Assembly (NCBI GenBank): GCA_948099385.1 | Contig: CANUEZ040000104.1 | Coordinates: 1,951,501 to 2,015,500 of the forward strand | Direction: 5' to 3' | DNA from: Fasciola hepatica | Taxonomy: Eukaryota > Platyhelminthes > Trematoda > Plagiorchiida > Fasciolidae | DNA: 64,000 nucleotides | In this document: positions 9,560 to 41,700 of the stretch, piece after piece | Layout of the letters: the number at the start of each line of letters is the position of its first letter | Numbering within the stretch: position 1 is the stretch's first letter | The notes under the pieces: model-generated | The model's input: the letters and a program-made list of their open reading frames with translations, nothing else | Told to the model about the DNA's origin: nothing | The model's database searches: none | Made by a program: the position numbers and the translations under genes

Positions 9560-10668
9560 TTGTTGACATCCAGTCTTATAACATCACCTTGCACTTTGAA
9601 GGTGCAAAGCGCATGCCGAATGGAGCTACAGCTTTTGAGAGTCTATCTAGTGCACGCTGAGCATGTTTCGTGGATTCGAACAAGCAGACAACGTCGTCTG
9701 CGTAATCTAGGTCACATAGCTTTTCACTATCTCCTAGTTCGACGCCTACATCCTGAAGATTTTGCAGCGCACTCTACATTATTTCGTCCATGACAAAGTT
9801 AAAAAGGAATGGAGACAAACGGCATCCCTGTCGAACACCACTGGTCGTTTCGAACCGACCGGATAGTTCACCGTAGACTCTAACGCGGCCAGAAGTATGA
9901 GAATACAATGATCTCATTAGGTTCACGAACTTCTGGGGCATACCTTTTCGATGAAGAACACTGAAAAGCGATGTTCGATCAACTGAAGTCTAAGAAAATC
10001 ATTATTGTTGGTCGGCGGTGCGTGTGACGCGTTTCAAGTAGTCGGCGAAGAGTAAAAATCTGGTCGATGCATCCTCGACCTGGGCGGAATCCTGCCTGCT
10101 GTTCGCGGACATTCCTCTCGCGAGCGGGTGTAAGACGATGCAGCAAAATCAAAGCTAACACTTTGGTGACTATCGGAATTAAGCTAATCCCACGATGATT
10201 ACTGCAGTCATTGCGTATTCCCTTCTTGAAGATGGGAACAATCAATGACTCGCTCCATATTAACGGAATACGCTCCTCGTGTCAAATGTCACGGAGCAAG
10301 GCGGTTAGTAGTTTTATCAACGCCTCACCACCCAGTTTGAAAAGAACTGGGGGAAGTTCGTCGGGACCTGCCGCTTTCCCCCGCCTTAGTAATCGAGTAC
10401 ATGACTCTACTTCTACTTCTGATGGGGGCTCAAGTGATACCACCCAAGGAGTCACAGTTGTTGACACGGGAGTAACTACACTAGCGTGCGGCCAGATAAA
10501 CTGTTCCTTGAAGTACTCGGCCCATCGGTCAAGCCTTTGCTGTTTGCCATGGATGGGTTCTCCATTTCTATCGCAAATCGTTTCACTGACCTGAGTTCGC
10601 CGTCCACCGGTGTCACGAATAAGTTTGAACAGTCTTTGACTGTTACCTGAAGCAGCTGCTATTTCCAT
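9560..10668 (-). pseudogene. Family I LINE reverse transcriptase, broken
   Basis: Minus-strand frames read, in order: ASGNSQRLFKLIRDTGGRR, VTPWVVSLEPPSEVEVESCT (the pre-fingers region), a frame change, MIVPIFKKGIRNDCSNHRGI, RPTIMIFLDFS (palm motif A start, then broken), and further down GVRQGCR and LCDLDYADDVVCL on the minus strand. Frameshifts near 10280 and 9980 and the TAG at 9774-9776 inactivate it. Closely parallel to copy C at 25268-26658. Confidence 0.7.
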
Positions 10669-10689
10669 TTCTTCGGCTACTTTGACCCA

Positions 10690-12171
10690 CTAATTTTTGC
10701 GATCATTCCTGAGGCTTTTCGTAACTCGTTTTTGCAGCTTTCTCCGCATCTTATTCATCTCCTTACGGTTCGAAAGCCGACGTTTTTGCTCCATTATACT
10801 CAACGACTCTTGCGAGATCCAGTGTCTTTGATGGACAACGGATCGAGGACCACAGGCGAAACCTGCTGCAACGTGCATCGCTTGTTTGATATGAGCCCAA
10901 TGCTCATCTACATTATTGTTCTCCGTGGATCCTAGCTCATGTGCTAACTTCTGCTCATAACGGGTGCATACTTCTGGATCACACAAACGTTGCACGGCTA
11001 ATCCGGTTTGCGGTTTGCGACGATGACCATGGAGCTGGAGAGATAATCGCATTAAAACTAAGGCATGGTCCGACTCTACGTACGTGGACCAGTAAGATCT
11101 ACAGTTCTGAACAGAACTGCGCCATCGGTAGCTTACGGCGATATGGTCAATTTGACTAAAAGTACCTGTACAGTTAGAGCGCCATGTCGCTGTGCGACGC
11201 GAGTTGTGTCGGAAATTTGTGCTAAACAAGAACAATCGGTTGTCTGCACAAAACTGGAGAAGCCTATCCCCGTTATCTGTACGCTCAGCAGGTAAAGCAC
11301 AACGCCCACCTAAACAGTCTTCTGACACACTAAGTTTGCCAACTTGTGCATTGAAGTCACCAGCTAGCACTACAATGTCGGAACCTTTACTGCTGCGAAC
11401 GAGAGTGGCGAGGGCATCATAGAACTCATCCTTCTGCAAGTCTGAGCTGCAGTCCGTTGGGGCGTACGCCGAGATCACGAACAAATTGCGTTTAACACAA
11501 CTATCCTTTCGAACGCCGACTGACCCTTGGAGTCTCACAGCACATAAACGACTGTTAACCGGAATCCAGTCTAAAAGGGCAGCCTCAGCCTTGTCAGTCA
11601 AGACAATTCCTACACCACATTGACCCACAGCTCTAGCTGCTTCGTCTCCTGAGGTGCGCAGAATATACCTCGATGAGATACCAGGAGCAGTTAGTTGAAT
11701 TACACTGCTCGAATGCTGGATACGCGTTTCGCTTAAGCAGCAGACATCAATCTTCAGAGAATTTATTGTGAGCGCTAGGTACGCCTGCTGACCGGCCTGC
11801 ATGAGTGTACGCACGTTGAAGGAGCCAAGATTCATAGGCTGACGGGGCTTGAGAAAATGTGAGTTACCAGACAGAGGATTATTCCCGATACTATTTGACA
11901 TTGAACTGTTGCGAGTATTGACCGTGTTATCAGTGGGAGCATTATGGGTGGATAGATGGGGCAAACAGGGATGGTTAGGGACAGAAGACATAGGTTGAAT
12001 AAAAGAGAGGGAACTCTGAGCAGCAGCACACTTATCGCTACCCACCCCGCTCGATGCAATGGGCAGCGCGGTCCTGATTAGCCTGCACGACGACCGATGC
12101 AGTATGGAATTCTTTGTATTCGTGCAGTTCATGGGAGATGTTAGACGGGTACTGCTAGGGTGTCCAGCCAC
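10690..12171 (-). CDS. Family I LINE apurinic endonuclease ORF (intact)
   Basis: An uninterrupted 493-codon frame, the longest in the window. Residues 1-113 are Ser/Thr/Asn-rich and unrecognised. The endonuclease fold follows: FNVRTLMQ (118-125), CLSETRI (145-151, catalytic SETR), SAYAPTD (234-240), LAGDFNAQVG (269-278), FSQIDHIAVS (338-347) and ESDHALVLMRL (366-376, the SDH motif). A basic coiled tail (about 430-493) leads towards the RT. All expected catalytic motifs of the exonuclease-endonuclease-phosphatase family used for target-primed reverse transcription are present. The RT downstream is broken, so the element as a whole is not autonomous. The upstream ATG may not be the true start. 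Confidence 0.75.
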   Translation of the reverse strand: MAGHPSSTRLTSPMNCTNTKNSILHRSSCRLIRTALPIASSGVGSDKCAAAQSSLSFIQPMSSVPNHPCLPHLSTHNAPTDNTVNTRNSSMSNSIGNNPLSGNSHFLKPRQPMNLGSFNVRTLMQAGQQAYLALTINSLKIDVCCLSETRIQHSSSVIQLTAPGISSRYILRTSGDEAARAVGQCGVGIVLTDKAEAALLDWIPVNSRLCAVRLQGSVGVRKDSCVKRNLFVISAYAPTDCSSDLQKDEFYDALATLVRSSKGSDIVVLAGDFNAQVGKLSVSEDCLGGRCALPAERTDNGDRLLQFCADNRLFLFSTNFRHNSRRTATWRSNCTGTFSQIDHIAVSYRWRSSVQNCRSYWSTYVESDHALVLMRLSLQLHGHRRKPQTGLAVQRLCDPEVCTRYEQKLAHELGSTENNNVDEHWAHIKQAMHVAAGFACGPRSVVHQRHWISQESLSIMEQKRRLSNRKEMNKMRRKLQKRVTKSLRNDRKN

Positions 12172-12738
12172 AAAGCAGGAGAACGATTAGGGTCCTCATC
12201 CAAAGCCTTTAGTTCTGACAATAACCTATCCGCAAGGCAGCGGGATGGCTTAGTGGAAGCCCATTTGCTTGGATCAATTATTCTTCCACTGGTTTTTCCG
12301 ACTGAGTTGCCAGCTCAAATCGACCCCCAACCTGGAGGACCAGGAGACTGGACTTCGTCTGACCTCTACCCATTGACCTGTCAGGTATGATAGCATCTCC
12401 GGCTTAAGGATGCCATCCTGTATAGCTCTTTGGGTCATAGAGGCGCGCAAGCCATCACACCACGTCAAGGTGCAGTCTCGTCGTGATGGACCTTGACTGC
12501 AGTATGCACTGTTGAAGATGCAGCGAAATGGTCCGGGATACATCGCGCAATCCAATGCCATTGACTTCTGTGCTTGAATTTGTGTCAGGAAAGTTATGTT
12601 TCCACTACGAAGGATGTCAGGTAAAGTTCCGGAGTCGTTTAAAATAAAATTATGGTGTAACTTCCATCGTATCTGGTTGTGCGCCTCTCTTCCATCCGGC
12701 TTGCACATGAAACCTTTTTTGTGCACAGCTCCTTTATA

Positions 12739-32726
<19,988 letters not shown>

Positions 32727-35700
32727 ATTTCTCGAACTGTGGTGGACTTAGTTCCAAATTGCCCGATAATTTGTGCCTCCGTAACTATTATGAACATGTG
32801 CGATTTGACCCACAATGACCCATTTGCTCCCTTCGCGGAAACTGAACAGGTATCCTTGAGAACTACTTTGCTATGACTTCAGAATCTGTCCGGAGTGTCA
32901 AAGTACTCTATCTTGTTTTCCCTGGAATTGCAACTAAAGTGACATATGAAGCTCTGTTATTTTCGATTTCAGCTCATATTAAACCTTATCATGGATTGGA
33001 AATTGTTAGTTTTCATTTACGTCTCTGCTAAATTGAATCGGTAAACGAGCAAATGATGTTATCGAAGAGGCAAATTGTATGGTAATATGTCCAAGTTGCA
33101 TGCATACGTGGAAATATATCGCGGTGGCGAAACAACATTTTTGGGGACCCAGTGAGCTGTCTCTGTTCGTTTTCTTTGTGCTAAAATTTCCCTTATTTTC
33201 TGAACTGGCAGAAGTTCGATGGATTAAGTTAGATTCGAGTGACTTTACTCGCATGCGACAAGATCTCTTTTTCAGGTAAAGGTGACAGAGTCCTTAGAGA
33301 AAACAAAACAGTATATCCTTTGGTATAATAATATTCCTTTTATACACCGAATCTGGGGTAATTGACGCAGCACAAGTATATTTAAAGGTAACAAGAGGGT
33401 TGAAGTGAATGAAACCAAACTGCATTATTTAAATAACGTAAAATCCACTAATACTTTCCGCATCCAAAAGTCCAACCCCACGAGTTGCAATGGAACCGAC
33501 GACGTCCCACTCTCCGAGTTGTTTCATTACACTCATTTTTTCGAAGTTTTATCCGATGATAATGGGGTCCGAGAATATCCCGGGTGCGCCGTAGATCATT
33601 CGCGCCACCGGATTCATCTCTGAGCTATATTCCACGACGTCTCTAAACAATGACAGTTCACATATCAGAGCTGCTTCAAACTGAGATTGAATAGACCGTA
33701 CGTTCCTGTTTTATTTGTTCGGGTAACCATGGTCCGAGCAATAGGTGCATCACTTTCGGGAATCGAAAACTCAGTACATAGAGCTTGTAAGAAAACGATT
33801 TTATCTTATATTAGGTGCCGAAAGGCGAGAATTTACGTTGATCAGATTGCATAAAATGGATGTGATTACATGGACAATCGTTCGCGATTTGCGCTGTCTT
33901 CTGCGGTGCATAGCGTTTACGTGTTAATGATATGGACGAGTTCTGGGTGAACTTTGATCCAAATACTTATTTGTGTTAGATGGGTAAACATCCTGTTGGA
34001 TCAGACAGGGAAACGGTGTGCTAATCCACCGATTTTCTGTCCTTCCGTTCCGTCGTTACCGTAAACAAAATGGTGGCACGAATTGGTGTCAAATTTATGA
34101 AAATACAACGTCTAGAACGTCCGACTTTTACCACGAAGCTGAATATTCCCGTCATTACGTATCTTGATTCGTGATTCTACTCCAAAAGAAATTCCAAAGT
34201 CAAACATCTTTATTCTTCATTCAATCCAGTTCGTTCTGTGTCTTGCGTTGTGGCAGAAATAGGCAAAAGTACGTTTACCTAACTGAGAAAATTCGTCTAG
34301 CGCGTATTTGGTTCACATACTATGTGCGCGACAGCGGGAAACTTGCATCGTTCGTTTAGTATTACATTTGAAACTTATCGCGTTGGTTTAATTGTGATTG
34401 TTGGCAGGATCACCAGAATTAAACAGAAACGGTGTAAAAAGCGGGTGCGACTGTTTCGATTTAGCACAAGGGATGCATGGGAGCTAGTCACTTCAAGTAG
34501 GTGACGGATCATCGAACCTGTAAGACCCAGTGGTGAGGTATGACTGATCAGATCGATCCGGTCATGGCTTAGGCAAATGACATGATGTGCCTGTTGGTGG
34601 TGGAAAATGGCCTATTGAGCAATAAGTTGTCAGCATGGGTTCAACCAACGGTAAAGCCGCGCCAAACCGGCAATTGCCAGGTTCAGGTGACCACCGATTT
34701 TATCGTTGACAAAAACACTAATGTTGTTTGAGTGGATAATTTCGCTGGGAATTGAAGTGGATTTGTTTGTGGCCTATTGATAACAATTGCAACGGTGCAG
34801 TACAGTTCATTGCTCAATCACCGATCTAAAATAAACAGAACGATATTGTTCTTGTTATTGTTGTTTGTGGCACGCGACTTGGTAGCAAGAATTTCATCCT
34901 TCCTTTGGCTCAACCTTAGTTTTGTTTTCTGCAAGTTGATTCCTACAGTAGCCTCAGTGATGATCTCACTAGGACCTTGTGTGGCACTAGGGATATTCTG
35001 AGTCGATTCTACCTGTTTTTAACTGAGATTTGGCAAGAGTTAGAGATTACATTCTAAACACGAGAATAGTACAGTACTTTTCAAGGGGTGACTTATTAAT
35101 TCCAGTGTCATGCGCCATTTTATGAGGCGAAAAATGCAGCTCACTCCCCCCCCCCCCCGTTATTAGGAGGTCAAAGTTTAACTACTGCTAAAGGTCCAGT
35201 AGCAAGAATAGAAATTTGGATCTGTGTGGCTGTATTTAATGCCGGATAACACAAAATTCTCAAGATAACAGTTGTCTGCTGGCTGCAACGATAAAGTGCT
35301 GACAAGTCACATTGCTCCGAGGTGATGTAAGTTCTACACAGACGCTTGAGATCGCGGTACAGTTGGCTACTGTCGAACAACTACACGGTAGGAAGGCACG
35401 CTTTACTGATAACGCAGTTGAGTGGACACAGTATCATGGTGTTTCATGATTTCGTTTTATCTCATCAAGTGCGTCTGTGTTCTCTCTTCAAGTCCAGGCA
35501 TGCTGAATCCAATAGCAGCGTGTTGTTTGACGCCACGTACCTCTAATATGCAATAACAGTTCCTCTTGAACGTGTCATTGTCCATATCAAGGAGTTACGT
35601 GTTTTAGGAGGAGGTAGACGTCAAAATCGCTGGAGTTTCTATGCAGCCTGATTTAACGTTGAACCGCATGAGGGATTATCTTGTTTCAATTATCGTTGAG

Positions 35701-36779
35701 TCTTAAATTCGAGCATCCAGATGTTCCACATTGCCTTCTGAAGTTTGAGAGCCTTGTGCCATGGGCAATCGTCAGTGCATCAGAAGTTTTTAAATTGAAA
35801 GGACAATATGAATGGTCTCGTAGTGTAACAGGGAGGAAAAATTATAGATCTGAAACGTCGCCATTAGTGGGCCAGCTGAATATGAGATTGGTTCCACCGT
35901 AGGAGACTCGTGCATCTGTTGCTGGGGGACCATAAATCTATGTGAACAAAAAATCGGACCAGTCCCACAAAATAAACTCCTGGTATATGCACCAGTTTGC
36001 TTTTATTATCTGGTGATAATTTTCAAAAAATCAAACGCATTCTTGTTGAAACTCGTTTCTAGGCTTTCATGGTTTTGAAAACTGACCGACACGCGTCAAC
36101 GCAATCCATCGCTTTTGTGTACACATTCTCGATCACAGCCTTGTTGGACCCCAAGGCGCCGCCGCGTATGTGCCAAGCCGAACAGTTTGTTCGCACCATT
36201 CGCCGAAACGCGTGATCATGTGTGTGTGTGGGGGTGTCAACGTATCACATGCCGCCCTGATTGGACAGTGTTAGTGATACGCGGGTGAACAAGGTATGCT
36301 TTATGGCACATTCACAAATTGTTGTCATGATAAGTTACCAGTTGTTACCCGATATTGAGAACAATTTAAGAAGTCGCGCCTGGTTTGGTAAACTCGTGTG
36401 TTCCCGTGAAATCAGTGCAACATTTTTCCTGTTTAACGAAGTCAACAGTGTATTTGTTATTCGGAGTTGTAAAGAATGTTACTATATACATTAACAAAAT
36501 CCGCGCCATAGGCCATCTCACATGTTGTCACCCGCAGCTGGAGAAGCTTTTGGGGTCAGAAAATTTTCGTTGGAACTGAAAAAGAGTGATTTGCATTTGA
36601 TTAGGGAGATGTCGTTCAAAGCCATAACATGTAATACATTATGTCGTGAGTCTGGTACGGTACGGTTAAGCTATTCACAGATCGAGACCAGTGGCCAAAG
36701 TACCATCTTCCGCTTCTTAGGATTTCTGCTCATAGAAAATCGTCGGGCGACTGGTCTCATATAACCAGATTTTGCTCAT
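32727..36779. other. Largely featureless stretch downstream of KLHDC4
   Basis: No exon or recognised element, apart from a LINE scrap at 33553-33650 and a 13-base C run at 35146-35158. A polyadenylation signal for KLHDC4 was not assigned. Confidence 0.5.
33553..33650 (-). mobile_element. LINE C-terminal scrap
   Basis: About 98 bases resemble 47740-47840 and, more weakly, 43775-43835 (shared pieces: ATTCGCGCCACCGG, CTGAGCTAT, GACGTCTCTAAACAATGAC). On the minus strand the 43.8 kb copy is the end of a family II LINE (DVEGHDSEYKSVVRM), so this is probably the same terminus. Confidence 0.4.
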
Positions 36780-36950
36780 CAGCTAGTTCAGTCAGACTGA
36801 ACCTCGTCTGGCCTCCACTCATAAAGACGTAATGGATAATTTAGCTTTCGATTTCAGGAAGCCATCCTGCGTAGCCCTTTGTGTCGTGGGGGCGTACAAC
36901 ACATCACACGACGTCACGTCCAGTTGTGATGCGAATTTTGTAATTTCGCA
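36780..36950 (-). mobile_element. Family I LINE 5'-end fragment
   Basis: Resembles 12330-12490, the 5' region of copy D: GAAGCCATCCTGCGTAGCCC against GATGCCATCCTGTATAGCTC, and CATCACACGACGTCAC against CATCACACCACGTCAA. It includes sequence equivalent to the segment that copy C lacks, which shows that segment is part of the family and was lost from C. Confidence 0.5.
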
Positions 36951-38477
36951 CAGCCGGATGAGAATCAGAAGTATACCGCTAAACCAAGTGCTACTTTCAG
37001 GTTGATTTCTTTGACGTGCAGTCTGTCTGAATATTTCGGGATGGTCTCAGTTCGGTCGAACAAATGCAAACAACACTGCCGCTGATCCCTTGATTGACAG
37101 CATCCAACACGATTTCTGTCGCTAAACAATAGTGTCTACCAAATTGAGGTGATCCCGAATTTTTGGACAGACTTTACATTGTAATCTCGTGTGAATCGAA
37201 TGGAGCGTGCATGAACGGGGAGTCCATTTTTAGAATCACACGGTGATTCTTCCAAAATTTTGTCCTGTCATCCAGATACAGTACCATGCTACTCACATCG
37301 AAAAAGAATGTACATTGTTTTCCAAGACTGGTAGCAGCTCGGGAGTGGGTTGAGGTGGTCATTCCGTGACATTTCGGAAAAGGTATGAGGACCTTGGCCG
37401 AGTAGGACTGACTGTGAGACAAAGACACCTATCTCATGCATGCTGTTTACAAATTGCCCAGTGTAAGCTATTTATAACGTTGTCCTCCAACAGACTGAAG
37501 CTACATTTCCAGGGCAATTTTTCCACAGAAATACAGCTTTATTTTGAAGCCCTATAAACTAAAATCCCTTTGTGTAGTTGAAGATCTTTCTGGAAAGTTC
37601 TCACTTTTTACTCACGAAATTTGTGATCTCGCAACTGCACCAGCGATCAATGAATCGGTTTACAGTAAGAAACAAATAATAATGACCTAGATGGATCGTG
37701 GGACAATGTTCCAGGAGTATACTGCATCAAAAGTTAGTGAATTCATTTCAGGTTCAATCTGGTCTACTACCAAATACAAACAGTAGTGTTTATACAATTG
37801 ATGGAATTCACTCATGAGCAACCCGGATCAACTGTAGGCACCAAACGCTAATTAGTCACCTCATCTTAGCAACAACCAATTTCACACGGGTACTATTGAG
37901 TTTGAAACTAAAATACCGAATAGTTGGCTTGCGAAATGCAGTTTTCGGATTTTGTACAGCAGTCATAGGAGTATGCATATTGATTTTATTTATGAGCTTA
38001 CGAAACCGTTATTTCCACGACGTAAATAAATAAGAATACAGTGAGAAAGATGACTTTGATAACCGCACAAGGTTTATTCCACTCTATATTAAAAGGGACC
38101 ACAGGCACCGGAAGAATGTGGTACTGAAATGCCGAAACACGATAACGCTTCTTATCACCAAAGTAGGCCAATGCAACTGAGTTTTAAACCCTCAAAGATG
38201 GAAGCACCATTCACATCACTCGAAACACCACCATGGCCCGTTTATTTTTCGTCTGCCTTTTCAAATGCGATCTGAATTAAGAAAAAAAGATTTCCTATCG
38301 TCACCGCGACTAACATACACCGGGCCAGTAACGCGTGCTCCACTGAAACCAGTTTTGTTTTCGGATATGCAAAGAAAGAGTGAATGAGCACATTGAACGG
38401 ACGGTGAACCAGCATCTAAGGAGAGATTAGTCGTGCTTCAAACCCTCCACCCAAACTGTGGGTGGCGTCAGATCTTT
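36951..38477. other. No feature seen
   Basis: AT-rich sequence with only short frames; nothing recognised. Confidence 0.5.
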
Positions 38478-38714
38478 TTATCTTCTCGAGAGAGAAATTC
38501 TACCCAAAATTTGACTCTGTAAAACGTACTCCAGATCAGAATTTTTCAACTGGTCTTCAGTGACTTTGCCCGATTCTTCTGTGCTTTCTTCAATATCCAA
38601 ACGGTTAAGCACGTCTTGTAGAGCAGTGAAACTGAAAGACGGATGGCAGTCGGATTGTAATGCCCGCTTTCTTTGCAAATCAATAACTTTGTTTTGTTTG
38701 ACTCGTTGAAACAT
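38478..38714 (-). CDS. Possible terminal exon
   Basis: A minus-strand frame: KQNKVIDLQRKRALQSDCHP, TALQDVLNRLDIEESTEES, EDQLKNSDLEYVLQS, LSRR and a TAA at 38478-38480. Acidic and helical, coding-like. It could be the last exon of the LRR gene through a weak splice from 38851, but this is unproven. Confidence 0.3.
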   Translation of the reverse strand: MFQRVKQNKVIDLQRKRALQSDCHPSFSFTALQDVLNRLDIEESTEESGKVTEDQLKNSDLEYVLQSQILGRISLSRR

Positions 38715-41700
38715 ACGTTAGAGGATAAGCTTATAATCGGTGCTTTATATCAGCCTAAATAAGTCAGTAAGAAATAGACTTATAATGTTAGAACAGACTA
38801 GAAAATCGATACTCACGATAAAGAGAATTGGCAATTACGGTTTCGTATAATTAACTGTCATCAGTTTCTCCATTATAGTTATCGATAATTTTTTCTAATT
38901 CTTCATTCCGAATCTGATGCTTGCAAAACGTGCTGTGTCTAGCCGGTCGCAGAGCACGTACCGTTCTACTTTCCTGCATTTGTTTGGATGGGGAATGCCG
39001 AATACTGTGAAATAGCAATATTATTTGTATTCGTTTCACTTGGTATTATATTTGATCTGTGGGTGAATACATTCAACGCAGGACTTTAAATTTAATGTCA
39101 CGCAATTACTCCTTGTCTACTATATCCAGCAACTCACGGTTTCGGTAGTGGTTCCTTTTGTAATTTGTATTGGAACTTATCAAGTAGTGCGTTTGTGTTC
39201 AGTCTAAAATACCGTTGCATTTGTTATGTGGAAAATGAAATTGAGCTAACAAACAACATAAGTTAGTCTATGTAGATGGTTATCCGTCAGGAGAGGATGT
39301 TTTCTTCATAGACTGAAATGTTTACTGACTAGGAACAACATAATCTTGCATATATAGGGGTGAAATCTGCTGTCAATCTGGGTTTAGTACAGGGGCGAAT
39401 GCCGAACGAAGAGGAGACAGAATCATATGGACGAGATTTCGAATATACATTTCATCAAGTCCCTTTCAAGGATTTTCAATCACTAGACTGGTCACTGAAG
39501 GACCAAACTGCTTCACTTCTGGTAATCGAAGATGTATCACTGTGGAGTAGCAAAACGCGGGAATAAGGATATATTGTTGCGTTAGTGAACGGCAAATTTC
39601 TGACTGACAGTTTATAGTCTTTCAGTTGCAAATTCGTCGGAGGTACTCTGAACATACGCCGTCAGAGCAGAGCTGTGTGTGACCGGGGGCGACTCCAAGT
39701 CGCAGGACGGGGAACAACTGTCACTCTAGCACTGGGCACACCAAATATGAGAACGCGTGCGATCAGCTGCGGTGCTCGAGGTGTTTGGTTTTCAACCAGT
39801 TACTTGCTTTCCCGCAATAAATTCCACATGAACCCGCTTAGAGCACTATGGAGCGACTGATGTAGCTTGTCCTTGAGTGAGGCTACTGCCTTATACCACT
39901 CTTCATACACACGACAAGTATTTCCAGACGAGTCGCCTGAACCGTGCAACCGGTCACTGGCTCCTCCGGGATGCGTTGGAAAGCCTAGATTTTTCCGGGT
40001 GTAAGAACCACCACTCAGGTCACCGGCTTTCAAAGGACTTGTAGGGCGTGCATTGATGTTGATGCTGCCTCAGTTTGCTTATCTTTGATGTGTCTTACAA
40101 GTATGTTTGCTTTGTAAGCATATCGATCCACTAGCACTGCTTGCGGACTACGAAATATTATTTTTATGTTCGTATTGCTGTTGCAAATATGTCATTCGCC
40201 CTGTTTTTCCATAACTATCACCGGTTTCCCTTCGAGCTCGCTCTCGATATCGATACCATAACTTACTCTGTTCACGCCCGGCAAAATTTGTCACTCCATC
40301 TACGTACTGAACAGCGAATAGCTTTCACCTCTACCTATCAACCATCTTTTCTATTGCACACAGTCGTTGCTTATGTGAATATTCATCGATCCTGGCATGT
40401 ACTTCATTGCCCACCTTCCCCAGATTTGCACGCCTGTCCACTCTTCTTTCCTATCTGTAAACATGTCCATTCCCCTTGTTAAAACCCGCTGCTATTATTC
40501 ACTCATTAGCACATTTAAAGTCGCTGTTCATTTCTTCATCACAATCACCAAACGACGTCTGCGCTGAAATATCTTTCCGTAATCTTCCAGTAGTCAGTGA
40601 GGTGATTAGTGAATATCTACTCTCTTCATCAGTCCAACTGATCGCCTACCCAGTGCTATTCTATTGCTTCATCCTGATTTTACAGAACACCATGTTTTCT
40701 CCATATCTGTAAGTCTCAGATATATTTATCATGCAGCTTCGCCGCTCACATGACACACCTGTCAAAGTGGTCACTCCAAGTCGCACACTTACCACCTACT
40801 GTATCACCACTTGTACATGCTATTCGCCCCTGAGACCGCCGTACAACGCATCCCAGGTCGATTTATCACCCAGTCACTACCTTCACCTTGATATATCATT
40901 ATCCACCTATTATACCACTACTGATCATCCTCAGTCTGGCAGTTTTTCTTCAGATGTGCCATTCGTATGATACATAACTGATTCTGTAACCAGCCTCCAA
41001 ACTCTACTACTATCTTCGCCGACTGATTTATTTAATTTATAGCCGTTGTTCCATTGCTGCCTCCTACGATACACGTTATCCAACTTCATCCACCTACCAT
41101 TTTCGCATGTTACACTTTACACAACGTTCATCTATCGATGTATACTTACCCGTCATCTGCTCTCTCATCTACAAACTATACGCCTTTGTGATCGCTGTAG
41201 TTGCGCACCCTATACTGTTTTATCTTCCATTTACACATTGATATTTCTTGACCAACCCTGAATAAAGTAAACAACTCGATGCGCGCTTAGCTATTTTCCT
41301 TCAGCCTTTCCCTTTCATCATCCGTCTGGTAGTCTCTCTCTCTCTCCCTCGAGATGAGTCAGTCGTTTGCTATATAACTGATTCCTCCAGTATCCAGCCG
41401 CCAATTTCTACCGCCATCTCTGCTGAGTGATATATTTTATTCTTTACCCGATGTCCCATTCTCGTTCGTCGTCTCAGACTCATTGGTCCTGTAGCTGTCT
41501 CTTTACCGGTGTCACGTGATCTTTCTATCAGTCTTCTACTATATCATAACTTTTGCAAGCTACTCGCCTCTGCGACCGCCCTATAATGCACCCTAGATCA
41601 ATTTATCACCGTATTTCCATTTCTATGTTGATACTTCTTGAAGTACCTATAATAAAGCGAACAATACGCCGAACGCTTACCGGTTTTCCCCCGGCTACTT

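Larger units (their letters stand above)
9493..12600 (-). mobile_element. Family I LINE, copy D, with intact endonuclease ORF
   Basis: The longest family I copy, on the minus strand. From its 5' end: an untranslated or ORF1-like region (12600-12180), a 493-codon endonuclease ORF (12171-10690), RT readings (10668-9560) with NHRGISLIPIVTKVLAL, GFRPGRGCIDQIFTLRRLLE and, in other frames, the palm and YADD region. The element stops just after the YLGSS position at about 9493, so the RT C-terminus and 3' tail are missing. The TAG seen in copies A and C is also here, at 9774-9776. The 5' region matches 24977-25170 of copy C and the fragments at 4557 and 36780. Confidence 0.8.

Noticed and set aside
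11065..11422. Plus-strand frames within 10732-11422
   Set aside because: Antisense to the intact 493-codon endonuclease ORF.
12274..12726. 150-codon minus-strand frame as a host gene
   Set aside because: Most of it lies in sequence repeated in other family I LINE copies (24977-25170, 36780-36950 and 4557-4641), so it is treated as LINE 5' sequence.
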